The notes under the pieces were generated by a model that did not search any database, was not told the origin of the DNA, and worked only from the letters and a program-made list of their open reading frames with translations. This document shows positions 16,751-25,595 of a stretch of DNA of 64,000 nt, one piece after another (the stretch's first letter is position 1; each line of letters begins with the position of its first letter). The stretch comes from Thermincola carboxydiphila (lineage in GTDB: Bacteria > Bacillota > Thermincolia > Thermincolales > UBA2595): the NCBI GenBank assembly GCA_016841325.1, contig JAENZJ010000001.1:1-64000 (forward strand), given 5' to 3'. Made by a program: the position numbers and the translations under genes.

Positions 16751-16780
16751 TTGACAGTATACCCTGACAGGGGATAGAAT
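16751..16780 (+). promoter_or_regulatory. Sigma-A promoter of pyrG
   Basis: TTGACA (16751-16756), an 18-base spacer, TAGAAT (16775-16780). About 60 bases upstream of pyrG. The GGGC start and pyrimidine-sensing attenuator known for B. subtilis pyrG are not evident. Confidence 0.7.
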
Positions 16781-16841
16781 GTTGTAGGTAGTTTTATGTC
16801 GAACCCTTTTTTTAATTTATTTTATAGACAGGAGGAGCATT

Positions 16842-18461
16842 ATGGCCAAGTTTATTTTTGTGACCGGAGGTGTTGTCTCGTCACTGGGCAAAGGCATTAC
16901 CGCTGCTTCGTTAGGATGTATTCTGAAAAGCAGGGGCCTGAGGGTTGCCATTCAAAAATTTGACCCGTATATTAATGTAGATCCCGGAACGATGAGTCCT
17001 TACCAGCATGGAGAAGTGTTTGTCACCGATGACGGCGCCGAAACAGACCTGGACCTGGGTCATTATGAACGGTTTATAGATATTAACCTTAGCAAGAACA
17101 GTAATGTTACTACTGGAAAGATCTACTGGTCTATTATCTCCAAGGAACGCAAAGGGGATTTCCTTGGTGGTACTGTTCAGGTAATTCCACACGTTACCAA
17201 CGAAATTAAGGACAGGATCCTGAGGGTAAGCAGGGAAAGCAAACCTGATGTGGTGATTACTGAAATCGGCGGCACAGTTGGGGACATTGAGTCCCTGCCG
17301 TTCCTTGAAGCCATCAGGCAGATGAAGAGTGATATTGGCCGGGAAAACGTCATGTACATCCATGTTACTCTGGTCCCATATCTCAAAGTGTCGGAAGAGC
17401 TGAAAACTAAGCCAACACAGCATAGTGTCAAGGAACTCAGGAGTATAGGTATCCAGCCGGATGTGATCGTTACCCGTTCCGAAAAACCCCTTTCAAAAGA
17501 AATGGAAGAGAAAATTGCCCTCTTCTGTGACATTGACAAGGATGCAGTCATCCAGGCGGTGGATGCGCAAACAATATATGAAGTTCCCCTCATGATGAAG
17601 GAGGAAGGCCTGGATGATATTGTAATCGAGCGCCTGGGTCTCAAGTGCCGGGATGTGGACATGTCTGAGTGGGTTGAGATAGTGGACAAGATCAAGAACC
17701 CCAAATATAAGACTACAATTGCCATTGTAGGCAAATATGTCGAACTTCCTGATGCTTATATGAGTGTGGCTGAGTCTCTGCGCCATGCCGGGCTGTATCA
17801 TGAATCAGCCATTGAAATCAGGTGGGTAAATGCCGTTGAGCTTGAAAAAGGTGACGGCATTGTCCGGGAGCGCCTGGAGGGTGTAGACGGTATCCTGGTT
17901 CCGGGTGGTTTTGGAGACAGGGGTATCGAGGGAAAAATCAGAGCCACCACCTATGCGAGGGAAAACAAAATCCCTTACCTGGGCATCTGCCTGGGAATGC
18001 AGTGTGCGGTTATCGAATTTGCCCGTCATGTCGGGCTTAAAAAGGCCAACAGTTCTGAATTTGACCCCCAGACTCCTTATCCGGTAATTGACCTGCTTCC
18101 GGAACAAAAGGATATTGAAGATAAGGGAGGCACCATGAGGCTGGGGCTTTACCCATGCAAGCTGCACGAAGGGACCTGGGCCTATGATGCCTATAAGGAA
18201 GACCTGGTCTATGAACGGCACCGGCACCGGTTTGAATTTAATAACGAATACCGGGAACAATTAACAGCCAAGGGTATGAGGATTTCCGGGACATCACCCA
18301 ATGACCGGCTGGTGGAAATTATTGAGTTATCTGACCACCCCTGGTTTGTGGGGACACAGTTCCATCCCGAATTTAAGTCCCGGCCCAATCGCCCGCACCC
18401 GCTTTTCAGAGATTTTGTCGGCATGGCACACAGATACGGAAAACAGGAGAATAGTGACTAA
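16842..18461 (+). CDS. pyrG: CTP synthase
   Basis: A 539-residue bifunctional enzyme. The N-terminal synthetase domain begins [17 protein letters not shown] (P-loop) and includes the UTP/CTP-binding [13 protein letters not shown]. The C-terminal class I glutamine amidotransferase has the nucleophile Cys in LGICLGMQ and the His-Glu pair in [12 protein letters not shown]. It converts UTP, ATP and glutamine to CTP. Full length for the family, own promoter and terminator. Confidence 0.98.
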   Translation: MAKFIFVTGGVVSSLGKGITAASLGCILKSRGLRVAIQKFDPYINVDPGTMSPYQHGEVFVTDDGAETDLDLGHYERFIDINLSKNSNVTTGKIYWSIISKERKGDFLGGTVQVIPHVTNEIKDRILRVSRESKPDVVITEIGGTVGDIESLPFLEAIRQMKSDIGRENVMYIHVTLVPYLKVSEELKTKPTQHSVKELRSIGIQPDVIVTRSEKPLSKEMEEKIALFCDIDKDAVIQAVDAQTIYEVPLMMKEEGLDDIVIERLGLKCRDVDMSEWVEIVDKIKNPKYKTTIAIVGKYVELPDAYMSVAESLRHAGLYHESAIEIRWVNAVELEKGDGIVRERLEGVDGILVPGGFGDRGIEGKIRATTYARENKIPYLGICLGMQCAVIEFARHVGLKKANSSEFDPQTPYPVIDLLPEQKDIEDKGGTMRLGLYPCKLHEGTWAYDAYKEDLVYERHRHRFEFNNEYREQLTAKGMRISGTSPNDRLVEIIELSDHPWFVGTQFHPEFKSRPNRPHPLFRDFVGMAHRYGKQENSD

Positions 18462-18471
18462 TCTATATATA

Positions 18472-18508
18472 AGGCTGTTGCAAATATTACCAACAGCCTC
18501 TTGATTTT
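18472..18508 (+). terminator. Intrinsic terminator after pyrG
   Basis: AGGCTGTTG (18472-18480) pairs with CAACAGCCT (18491-18499), followed by CTTGATTTTTG. Confidence 0.75.
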
Positions 18509-18552
18509 TGTGTAGACACTGTTGTTTAAGAAATGCGGTATTTGAAACAATA

Positions 18553-19506
18553 ATGGCAGGGGGTGTTAGTATTAACAAGAAAATAGTGGTGGGGTTGATT
18601 GCAGGTGTTATAGTCCTATCCCTTGCTGCGGCAATGGTATCAGGGCAGGCAGGAGGGGAAAAGGCTTCCGCGGGTGAAGCCATTGGGGTCATCTATGTTG
18701 AGGGGATAATCACAGGTACCAGGGCAGAAGGCTCAATTTTCGGTACAGGAGTGGCTTCCGGTCCTTCACTTATGAAACAGCTTAGGGAGGCCGGAGAGGA
18801 TGACAGTATTAAAGCTGTCCTGCTGAGGATTAACAGCCCCGGGGGCAGCGCTGCAGCTTCACAGGAGGTAGGTAATGAGATAGACAAACTGCGTAAGCAG
18901 GGTAAGGTCGTGGTTGCCTCCATGGGTGATACGGCAGCCTCAGGAGGGTACTGGATTGCTGCCAAGGCAGACAAAATAATTGCTGACCCGGCGACCATGA
19001 CAGGGAGCATCGGGGTTATCATGGAAACCCAGAACATGCAGGAGTTGTTTGACAAGATAGGAATCACACCTCAAACGATAAAGAGCGGTCCCCATAAGGA
19101 TATGGGTTCCCCCAACCGTCCCCTGACAGATGAAGAAAGGGCTATTATGCAGCAAATGGTTGACGACATTTATCAGCAGTTTGTGGATGTAGTTGCAGAA
19201 GGAAGGAAAATGAAAAGGGAAAAAGTCCTTGAACTGGCTGACGGAAGAATCTTTACCGGCCGCCAGGCAAAGGAACACGGTCTGGTGGATGAGCTGGGGA
19301 ATTACTACGATGCCATTAAGCTCACGGGTGAACTGGCTGGTATAAAGGGCGAACCGGTCATTCGGGAATTTGGCTACAACAGTCCTTTTGAAATGTTCCT
19401 CAGCGGAGTCAGGTTGCAGGCATTTCCGGGGAGTGACTTTTTAGGATTGTCACCCGGGGAGGTCGGGGCATTCCGGGAATTGTTAAAAATTCAGCCGTTA
19501 TTTTAG
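18553..19506 (+). CDS. sppA: Signal peptide peptidase SppA (S49 family)
   Basis: About 317 residues: an N-terminal membrane anchor (VVGLIAGVIVLSLAAAMV) then a single S49 protease domain. The nucleophile serine lies in GDTAASGGYWIA and the ADPATMTGSIGVI segment precedes the general-base lysine region (IKSGPHKDMGSPN). SppA degrades cleaved signal peptides in the membrane and, in Bacillus, is also linked to membrane stress. ATG 18553 lacks a clear ribosome binding site; the true start could be slightly further in at an alternative codon. It is not part of the Bacillus pyrG-spo0F interval and is a local insertion shared with the next gene. Confidence 0.9.
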   Translation: MAGGVSINKKIVVGLIAGVIVLSLAAAMVSGQAGGEKASAGEAIGVIYVEGIITGTRAEGSIFGTGVASGPSLMKQLREAGEDDSIKAVLLRINSPGGSAAASQEVGNEIDKLRKQGKVVVASMGDTAASGGYWIAAKADKIIADPATMTGSIGVIMETQNMQELFDKIGITPQTIKSGPHKDMGSPNRPLTDEERAIMQQMVDDIYQQFVDVVAEGRKMKREKVLELADGRIFTGRQAKEHGLVDELGNYYDAIKLTGELAGIKGEPVIREFGYNSPFEMFLSGVRLQAFPGSDFLGLSPGEVGAFRELLKIQPLF

Positions 19507-19549
19507 GTAAGCAGTGTATGTAAAACGGTGACAGGGGATGTTTTTTCTT

Positions 19550-20194
19550 ATGAATGATTTGATGCATGAGGACAGCAGAGACAGTCTGGGATTTGCCGAA
19601 TTGATATATGGAGTAATTTTTAACCCGGGAGCAACCTTTGCCAGGGTTTCCCGGGAAAACCACCTGTTCAACGGGTTTGTTATCTTCCTTAGTGTTACTT
19701 TACTTGGTTCTGTGGTAAGCTTCCTTGGGGCCAGGGACTTTTCCGACCTGCCACCGGAGCTTGCCGGCGCCTTTACAGAGGCTGGTCCGTTTATCGGCGT
19801 CCTGGCCATAGTTCTTGCATTTATCAGTTGGTTTATCCAGGCCGGTGTCCTCCAGGTGTTTGCGGAACTGCTGGGAGGCCGGGGACGTGCCCTGCAGGTG
19901 CTGACAGTGCTTGCCCTGGCAGGAATCCCCAAAGCCTTTGCGGTGCCGTTTCAGGTACTGGGTTTCTTTTTTGCCGGGTCCATGGTAAGCACTTTCCTGG
20001 GTGCGGCTGTTTCTCTCTCAGTTATTATCTGGTCTATAGTACTTATGGTCACAGGCCTTAAGGAGGTTCACGGTCTTTCTGCAGGGAGAGCGGCGGCAGT
20101 CCTGGCTCTGCCTCTGGGAACCCTGGGCCTGGCCTTGCTGATTATTGCGGCTTCCCTGGCCGGATTTGTAATCCCATTTATTAACAGCATATAG
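19550..20194 (+). CDS. Yip1-domain membrane protein
   Basis: A 214-residue protein with a short soluble N-terminus (DSLGFAELIYGVIFNPGATFARV, the typical Yip1 opening in bacteria) followed by five hydrophobic helices. Bacterial Yip1 proteins are uncharacterised. It follows sppA by about 40 bases and is probably co-transcribed with it. ATG 19538 abuts the AGGGG Shine-Dalgarno sequence, so ATG 19550 is preferred. Confidence 0.8.
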   Translation: MNDLMHEDSRDSLGFAELIYGVIFNPGATFARVSRENHLFNGFVIFLSVTLLGSVVSFLGARDFSDLPPELAGAFTEAGPFIGVLAIVLAFISWFIQAGVLQVFAELLGGRGRALQVLTVLALAGIPKAFAVPFQVLGFFFAGSMVSTFLGAAVSLSVIIWSIVLMVTGLKEVHGLSAGRAAAVLALPLGTLGLALLIIAASLAGFVIPFINSI

Positions 20195-20268
20195 TGACAG
20201 GGGGGATTTTGTAGAATAATTATATAATATCACGATATCTTTATCTCTCTGAAAGAAGGAATACTCTG

Positions 20269-20298
20269 TTTTGTCTAGAAATATTTTGTCTAGAAATA
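20269..20298 (+). repeat. Perfect 15-bp tandem repeat upstream of spo0F
   Basis: TTTTGTCTAGAAATA occurs twice without interruption (20269-20283 and 20284-20298), 82 bases before the spo0F start. The TTTGTC core matches part of the Spo0A box consensus TTTGTCRAA, so a regulator-binding site is possible. Confidence 0.75.
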
Positions 20299-20379
20299 TT
20301 TTTGATATGAAGATAAGCTGAAAGCAGTTGTCACCAGCTGGGCAGAATGGGATACCAGGAACAGAGAGGGGACTGTGTA

Positions 20380-20760
20380 GTGAAGGCAAATCTGTTGGTT
20401 GTCGATGACCAGATGGGAGTACGGAGGTTGCTTTACGAAGCTTTCAAAGAAGAAGGTTATGAGGTGGAAGTCGCTGCCAGTGGGCATGAAGCCCTTGAGA
20501 AAGTTAAAATTGCGATGCCTGACCTTATTTTAATGGACATGAAGATGCCGGGAATGAATGGTCTGGAAACACTGCATGAAATAAAAAAAATTAATGATTC
20601 CGCAGTTGTAATCATGATGACTGCATACGGGGAACTGGAAATTGTTGCTGAGGCCATGAAAGTAGGGATAAAGGAATATGTTACGAAGCCTTTCGATATA
20701 AATGAATTAAGGGAGACTGTCAAGAAACTGGTTATGGCACAAAAGGGTGACAGTAATTGA
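20380..20760 (+). CDS. spo0F: Spo0F-like sporulation phosphorelay response regulator
   Basis: A 126-residue single receiver domain with no output domain. The acidic pair is in VVDDQMGVRRLL, the phospho-acceptor Asp in LILMDMKMPGMNG, the conserved Thr in VVIMMTAYGE and the Lys in YVTKPFDI. These are the diagnostic Spo0F features, including the TAYGE and KPFD segments. Spo0F receives phosphate from orphan kinases and passes it to Spo0B. Start is GTG 20380. Position before fba is the conserved Bacillus order. A tandem repeat precedes it, hinting at its own regulation. Confidence 0.92.
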   Translation: MKANLLVVDDQMGVRRLLYEAFKEEGYEVEVAASGHEALEKVKIAMPDLILMDMKMPGMNGLETLHEIKKINDSAVVIMMTAYGELEIVAEAMKVGIKEYVTKPFDINELRETVKKLVMAQKGDSN

Positions 20761-20827
20761 AATTGAGTGCAGACGAAATCAGTACAGTCAAAAATGAGTA
20801 TAGTGGGAAATTGAGTACAGTCGAAAA

Positions 20828-20935
20828 GTGCTAAATAATGTAATAATTGGCGCATACATGCAACTGCCTCCCGGGGAAAAAGAGGAATTTTATTATGAAT
20901 GGCGAAGTAAAAATATAGAGGAGGGGTTGCCATGA
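20828..20935 (+). CDS. Possible 35-residue ORF coupled to the downstream zinc-ribbon gene
   Basis: From GTG 20828 (or ATG 20858) an open frame encodes a peptide ending PPGEKEEFYYEWRSKN IEEGLP, and its TGA overlaps the ATG of the next gene (ATGA, 20932-20935). The ATGA junction and credible amino-acid composition suggest a real small protein or leader peptide, but there is no clear ribosome binding site before either start. Confidence 0.35.
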   Translation: MLNNVIIGAYMQLPPGEKEEFYYEWRSKNIEEGLP

Positions 20936-21615
20936 TCATTGCTTCTGAGATTATTGTTGCTATGCGTTGCCCGTTATGTGGGAAATTGGATTTTCATTCA
21001 ATTTCCCGTTTCGCCTTTGCGGGTGCTAAAAATCTAAAAATAACCTGTACCTGTGGAGCCCCCAAGTTAATTGTTGGCACCAAAAACCGCCGGCAGTACT
21101 GGCTGCAGGTGCCATGTGTGCTTTGTGAGACCAATCACCTGATTTATTATAAATCCAAACAGCTTTGGGCTAACAAAGTCGAATTCTTCTACTGTAATGA
21201 CACTAATGTGGAACTGGGATTTTTCGGACCTGAGAAAAAGGTCCATGCCCTTGCCGAAAAATACGAATACAGTCTCGAATCCCTTGTTGACGGGCTTGGG
21301 TATGATGATTACTTTTATAATCCTGAGATCATGTTTGAGGTTTTAAACTGCCTCCATGATGTTGCCGAAGAAGGTTTTCTTTACTGTGAATGCGGCAGCT
21401 ATCAGATTGAAATTGACATCTTTCCTGACAGGATTGAGCTGCACTGCAAGGACTGCCAAAGTGTGAGTGTAATCTATGCTGAAAATCAGGAAGACCTGGA
21501 TAAAATCAGGGACACCAAAAAAATCGAGCTACTTAATAGCGGTCTGAAGTCCCTGAATAACATCAGTAAAGGGAAAAAGGGAAAAAGAAAGGATTTTAAA
21601 CCGACCAAGCATTAG
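20932..21615 (+). CDS. Cysteine-rich (zinc-ribbon-like) hypothetical protein
   Basis: A 227-residue soluble protein with five CxC/CxxC knuckles: CPLC (residue 13), CTC (about 40), CVLC (about 65), CEC (about 150) and CKDC (about 175). The spacing suggests two or more zinc ribbons. The C-terminus is strongly basic (KGKKGKRKDFKPTKH), which fits nucleic-acid contact. GAGGAGGGG precedes the ATG. It sits between spo0F and fba, where Bacillus has no equivalent gene. I do not recognise a named family. Confidence 0.8.
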   Translation: MIIASEIIVAMRCPLCGKLDFHSISRFAFAGAKNLKITCTCGAPKLIVGTKNRRQYWLQVPCVLCETNHLIYYKSKQLWANKVEFFYCNDTNVELGFFGPEKKVHALAEKYEYSLESLVDGLGYDDYFYNPEIMFEVLNCLHDVAEEGFLYCECGSYQIEIDIFPDRIELHCKDCQSVSVIYAENQEDLDKIRDTKKIELLNSGLKSLNNISKGKKGKRKDFKPTKH

Positions 21616-21762
21616 CAGGTCACGCAGAATCAAACACTGAGTTTCAGCACAAACTAAGAGCAGGGCAATTATTTGAGGTTGAGTAAAACAACCTCATTTC
21701 AATTGAAAGGACATTTAAATTTCAGCAAAAAAAAATTAATAATAAGGAGGAACGATAATACC

Positions 21763-22617
21763 ATGTCCCTAGTCCCGATCAGTGATTTATTAAAAAAGGC
21801 AGAACAGGGTGCTTATGCCGTAGGTGCTTTTAACTGCAACAATATGGAGATAGTCCAGGCAATCATTGCTGCTGCTGAGGCGGAAAATTCGCCGGTGATT
21901 ATGCAGGCCAGCCAGGGAGCAATAAAATATGCCGGGATTGATTACATAACAGCCATGGCCCGGGTTGCTGCCGAAAATGCATCTGTACCGGTGGCCCTTC
22001 ACCTTGACCATGGCACCAGTTTTGAACAGGTTATGCTGTGCATCCGGAAGGGTTTCAGCTCTGTAATGATTGACGGTTCCAAGCATTCGTTTGAAGAAAA
22101 CATTGAACTTACCAACAGGGTTGTAGCTGTTGCCAGGGCCGTTGGTGTATCCGTGGAGGCGGAGCTTGGTAAAATAGGCGGTACTGAAGACGATATTCAC
22201 GTTGATGACAGGGATGCCCTGTTTACAAATCCGGAGGAAGCCAGAGAATTCGTGGAACGGACCGGAGTAGATGCTCTGGCGGTTGCCATAGGTACTGCTC
22301 ACGGACAGTATAAGGGTGTACCGGAATTGGATTTTCCCAGGCTGGAGAAAATAAGGTCTCTGGTCAATATTCCTATAGTACTGCACGGCAGTTCCGGTGT
22401 TGCTGACCAGGATATTGTCAAGGCCATTAAACTGGGTGTAAGAAAAGTCAATATAGATACCAACATCCGGGAAGCATTTGTACAGGCCTGCAGAGATGTA
22501 CTCAACAATAATGCCAGGGAAATAGATCCCAGGAAAGTGTTAGGTCCGGCCAGGGAGGCGGCCACTGAAATTATCAGGGAAAAAATCAGGCTGTTTGGCA
22601 GTTCCGGAAAGGCATGA
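21763..22617 (+). CDS. fba: Fructose-1,6-bisphosphate aldolase, class II
   Basis: A 284-residue zinc aldolase. Landmarks are GAYAVGAFNCNNME, the catalytic Asp and zinc His in LHLDHGTSFE, the second zinc His in AIGTAHGQYKG, and VLHGSSGV. It interconverts fructose-1,6-bisphosphate with dihydroxyacetone phosphate and glyceraldehyde-3-phosphate. AAGGAGGAACG fixes the ATG at 21763; a longer frame upstream lacks a start signal. The spo0F-fba-tal order is conserved in Firmicutes. Confidence 0.96.
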   Translation: MSLVPISDLLKKAEQGAYAVGAFNCNNMEIVQAIIAAAEAENSPVIMQASQGAIKYAGIDYITAMARVAAENASVPVALHLDHGTSFEQVMLCIRKGFSSVMIDGSKHSFEENIELTNRVVAVARAVGVSVEAELGKIGGTEDDIHVDDRDALFTNPEEAREFVERTGVDALAVAIGTAHGQYKGVPELDFPRLEKIRSLVNIPIVLHGSSGVADQDIVKAIKLGVRKVNIDTNIREAFVQACRDVLNNNAREIDPRKVLGPAREAATEIIREKIRLFGSSGKA

Positions 22618-22659
22618 CACAGCGGCTTAAGCGTTATTATCCAAGGAGGCATCTGAACC

Positions 22660-23307
22660 GTGAGAATCTTTATTGATACCGCCAATATTGAAGAAATAAA
22701 AAAAGCCGAACGGCTGGGTGTAATCAGCGGGGTGACTACAAACCCTTCTCTCATTGCCAAAGAAGGAAGAAATTTTGTGGAAGTAGTCCGGGAAATCTGC
22801 AGCATTGTTGACGGGCCAATCAGCGCAGAAGTTATCAGCCCTGACGCAGAGGGAATGGCTTCCGAGGCTGAAGAGCTGGCCAAAATTCATGATAACATTG
22901 TAATTAAAATCCCGATGACAGCTGAAGGCCTGACTGCCGCAAAAATCCTTGCAGGGAAAGGAATCAGGACAAATGTAACCCTTGTTTTCTCGGCCAACCA
23001 GGCCCTGCTGGCGGCTCTGGCCGGGGCTGCCTTTGTCAGTCCTTTCGTGGGAAGACTTGACGATATCGGTCAGGATGGGATGGAATTAATCAGGGATATA
23101 GTCCAAATTTATGAAAACTATGATTTCGAGACCCAGATTATAGCTGCAAGTATCAGGCATCCCATACACGTGACTGAAGCCGCCAAATCAGGGGCTCATA
23201 TTGCTACTGTACCTTTTAAGGTGATTATGCAGATGACTAAACATTCCCTGACTGATATAGGGATTGATAAATTTCTGGCAGACTGGGAAACTGTGAAAAA
23301 CAAGTGA
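22660..23307 (+). CDS. tal: Small-type transaldolase (TalC/FSA family)
   Basis: A 215-residue (beta/alpha)8 aldolase with [10 protein letters not shown] and [13 protein letters not shown] near the N-terminus and the Schiff-base lysine in NIVIKIPMT (about residue 84). Short transaldolases of this size in Firmicutes act as true transaldolases in the non-oxidative pentose phosphate pathway. GTG start after AAGGAGGC. It follows fba by 42 bases. Fructose-6-phosphate aldolase activity cannot be excluded from sequence. Confidence 0.93.
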   Translation: MRIFIDTANIEEIKKAERLGVISGVTTNPSLIAKEGRNFVEVVREICSIVDGPISAEVISPDAEGMASEAEELAKIHDNIVIKIPMTAEGLTAAKILAGKGIRTNVTLVFSANQALLAALAGAAFVSPFVGRLDDIGQDGMELIRDIVQIYENYDFETQIIAASIRHPIHVTEAAKSGAHIATVPFKVIMQMTKHSLTDIGIDKFLADWETVKNK

Positions 23308-23334
23308 GAGTGCCGGTTAAAGGCATTTTTAACA

Positions 23335-23360
23335 AAAGCCACTGAAAGGTGGCTTTTTCA
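23335..23360 (+). terminator. Intrinsic terminator after tal
   Basis: AAAGCCAC (23335-23342) pairs with GTGGCTTT (23349-23356) and runs into TTTC. In Bacillus a second murA follows tal; here the transcript ends instead. Confidence 0.75.
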
Positions 23361-23490
23361 TGTAGTAGATGCGCCTTTTCCGGCAAATTTATTGGTCTTG
23401 GAGCAGGAACAACCGCATATAAGGTAGAAGATAGTATAACACAATGATATCAAAATGTTATACTAATTAATATTTCGGGAGGGGTTTTTT

Positions 23491-24456
23491 GTGATACGGG
23501 AACTGGCAATGGAATTTGCCCGGGTAACAGAAGCGGCTGCTATTGCTGCAGCCAGATGGATGGGCCGGGGGGATAAAGAAGAAGCTGATGATGCTGCTGT
23601 TGTCGCCATGAGGTCGGTGTTTAGTACAGTACAGATTGATGGTACGGTTGTCATCGGGGAAGGAGAGATGGATGAAGCCCCGATGCTGTACATAGGAGAG
23701 AGGGTAGGAGTCGGAGTTGATCCGAAGGTCGATATCGCCGTTGACCCGGTGGAAGGCACTAACAATGTTGCCAGGGGCCTTAATAATGCTATCGCTGTTG
23801 TAGCGGCTGCAGAGACGGGGGGGTTTCTGCATGCCCCTGACATGTATATGGATAAAATTGCCGTTGGGCCCAAGGCCAAAGGGAAGATTCACCTGGATGC
23901 ACCGGTTATTGATAATTTGAAGGCAGTCGCTGATGCCAATGATAAGGCTATTGAAGACCTTACCGTGGTAATACTTCATAGACCCAGGCATGAAAAGATT
24001 ATTAAGGAAGTCCGCACTGCCGGGGCGCGTATTCAACTGATTCAGGACGGCGATGTAGCTCCGGCTGTAGCTGCAGCCATGGGGGGTACCGGTGTGGATA
24101 TGCTGATGGGTATAGGCGGCGCTCCTGAGGGCGTTCTGGCAGCTGCAGCCTTAAAGTGTCTCGGAGGGGAAATGCAGGGACGTCTATGGCCGGAGGATAA
24201 TGAAGATATTGCCAGGGCCCGGAAGCTGGGTATTGGGGATATTAACCATCTACTGACCATGGATGACCTGGTTAAGACTGATGATGTGGTTTTTGCAGCT
24301 ACCGGAATTACCGACGGAGACCTGGTCCAGGGGGTTAGGTTTTTTGGAAACGGAGCCAGGACCCATACTGTTGTAATGAGAGCAGTCACCGGTACGGTCA
24401 GGTTTATTGATGCCATTCACAGGCTGGACAAAAAGCCCTTCACCTATAGGAGATAA
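23491..24456 (+). CDS. glpX: Fructose-1,6-bisphosphatase class II
   Basis: A 321-residue GlpX-type phosphatase. Metal and phosphate residues are seen in [24 protein letters not shown] and [20 protein letters not shown]. It hydrolyses fructose-1,6-bisphosphate in gluconeogenesis. GTG start after GGGAGGGG. It lies between tal and rho as in Bacillus, so aldolase, transaldolase and bisphosphatase are grouped. Confidence 0.96.
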   Translation: MIRELAMEFARVTEAAAIAAARWMGRGDKEEADDAAVVAMRSVFSTVQIDGTVVIGEGEMDEAPMLYIGERVGVGVDPKVDIAVDPVEGTNNVARGLNNAIAVVAAAETGGFLHAPDMYMDKIAVGPKAKGKIHLDAPVIDNLKAVADANDKAIEDLTVVILHRPRHEKIIKEVRTAGARIQLIQDGDVAPAVAAAMGGTGVDMLMGIGGAPEGVLAAAALKCLGGEMQGRLWPEDNEDIARARKLGIGDINHLLTMDDLVKTDDVVFAATGITDGDLVQGVRFFGNGARTHTVVMRAVTGTVRFIDAIHRLDKKPFTYRR

Positions 24457-24550
24457 TTAATAAGATCGGGTTGCTTGACGGGTAAATGTGCCGGTGATAT
24501 ACTAAGGTCACAGTGGAAAAGAGAAAATTTTTGATTCCGGTGAAAGAATA

Positions 24551-25033
24551 GTGATTAAAAGGCGCCTGAAGTATATTTTAATAAGGTTTATGAGACTCAG
24601 GGGGGCTCCCGGTAAGCTGGCCCTTGGTTTTGCTGTGGGGGCATGTATTAATTTCTTTCCGACCTTTGGGTTGGGAATTCCGGTGGCCGGTCTTGCTGCC
24701 GGTATTGTTTTTGCCAATGTTCCTGCCGGACTCCTGGGAGACATTACCTTCAAACCTCTATTCCCGGTCTTTTTCTATTTCAATTTTTTAACCGGTTCTT
24801 TTTTCTGGACAAATCCGGAACAGGATTCAGGAATTGCCTGGGACGGGTTTTTGTACCCGGGGGCCTTTAACTTTGGGGATTTTGGCAGGATATTTTTTAC
24901 GGGTGCGCTGGTTAACAGCATAATCCTTGGGGCAATCATCTATGTTACTATGTTTTTTCTTATGGAACATTATCGGCCGATACTTCTCAGGCGTCTTACA
25001 GGCGGAAACAGGAGGAACAGGATTTGCGCCTGA
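24551..25033 (+). CDS. DUF2062 membrane protein, copy 1
   Basis: A 160-residue protein with a basic N-terminus (IKRRLKYILIRFMRLRG), then the DUF2062 core GAPGKLALGFAVGACINFFPTFG and four hydrophobic segments. The family is small, membrane-bound and of unknown function. GTG start with only a weak ribosome binding site. Its end overlaps the start of a second DUF2062 gene by ten bases, so they form a translationally coupled pair. Confidence 0.82.
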   Translation: MIKRRLKYILIRFMRLRGAPGKLALGFAVGACINFFPTFGLGIPVAGLAAGIVFANVPAGLLGDITFKPLFPVFFYFNFLTGSFFWTNPEQDSGIAWDGFLYPGAFNFGDFGRIFFTGALVNSIILGAIIYVTMFFLMEHYRPILLRRLTGGNRRNRICA

Positions 25034-25500
25034 AAAGGTACTTGAGATACCACTATTTTAAAATGATCCGGCTCAGGGATAAACCGTCAAAAGTTGCCCG
25101 GGGCGCCGGGCTGGGGTTTGCTATGGATTTTGCCGTACCGATACCCCTGGTAAGCATTTTTATAGCTTTCCTGACTGCCCGGGTTCTGAAGGTCAACAGC
25201 CTGGCTGCGGTGATGTCGGCGACTGTCCTGAAACCTTTTTTCCCGGGAATTGTCTTATTAAATGTATATATCCAATCCATTCTGACTTCTCTTTTTCCTG
25301 TGCTGGGCAGGCTGGTAATCCCCCGGCCGGGGGGAACCGGTTTTCTTGAGAAGATTATAAACAGCATCCTTAGCAGGGGTGTACCTTATTTGCTGGCGGG
25401 GCTTATTAATGGTCTGGTTGTATTTGCAGTCTCATATATTATTCTTTCCTACCTGTTAAACCTTAGACTGGAGAGACTCAAATTCCGGAACAGAAAATAA
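25024..25500 (+). CDS. DUF2062 membrane protein, copy 2
   Basis: A 158-residue paralogue of the preceding gene: basic start (RLKRYLRYHYFKMIRLRDKP), the core SKVARGAGLGFAMDFAVPIPLVS, and membrane segments at matching places. TTG start inside the end of copy 1, after ACAGGAGG. Two diverged, overlapping DUF2062 genes suggest a heteromeric complex. This pair is an insertion between glpX and rho. Confidence 0.82.
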   Translation: MRLKRYLRYHYFKMIRLRDKPSKVARGAGLGFAMDFAVPIPLVSIFIAFLTARVLKVNSLAAVMSATVLKPFFPGIVLLNVYIQSILTSLFPVLGRLVIPRPGGTGFLEKIINSILSRGVPYLLAGLINGLVVFAVSYIILSYLLNLRLERLKFRNRK

Positions 25501-25595
25501 AGGATTCACAGGGACTTTTTGGCTGGCGGCATGAATAAGCTTTCTACCATTAGGGTACAATACCAATATCAATGATTTTTTAGGAGGGTTATTAT

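Noticed and set aside
16781-16841. Pyrimidine-controlled reiterative attenuator of pyrG
   Set aside because: The GGGC initial transcribed sequence and a leader terminator, required in the Bacillus mechanism, are not present.
23308-23490. Second murA expected between tal and glpX
   Set aside because: Bacillus has one here, but this gap contains only a terminator and promoter-like sequence. It is a true absence, not a missed gene.
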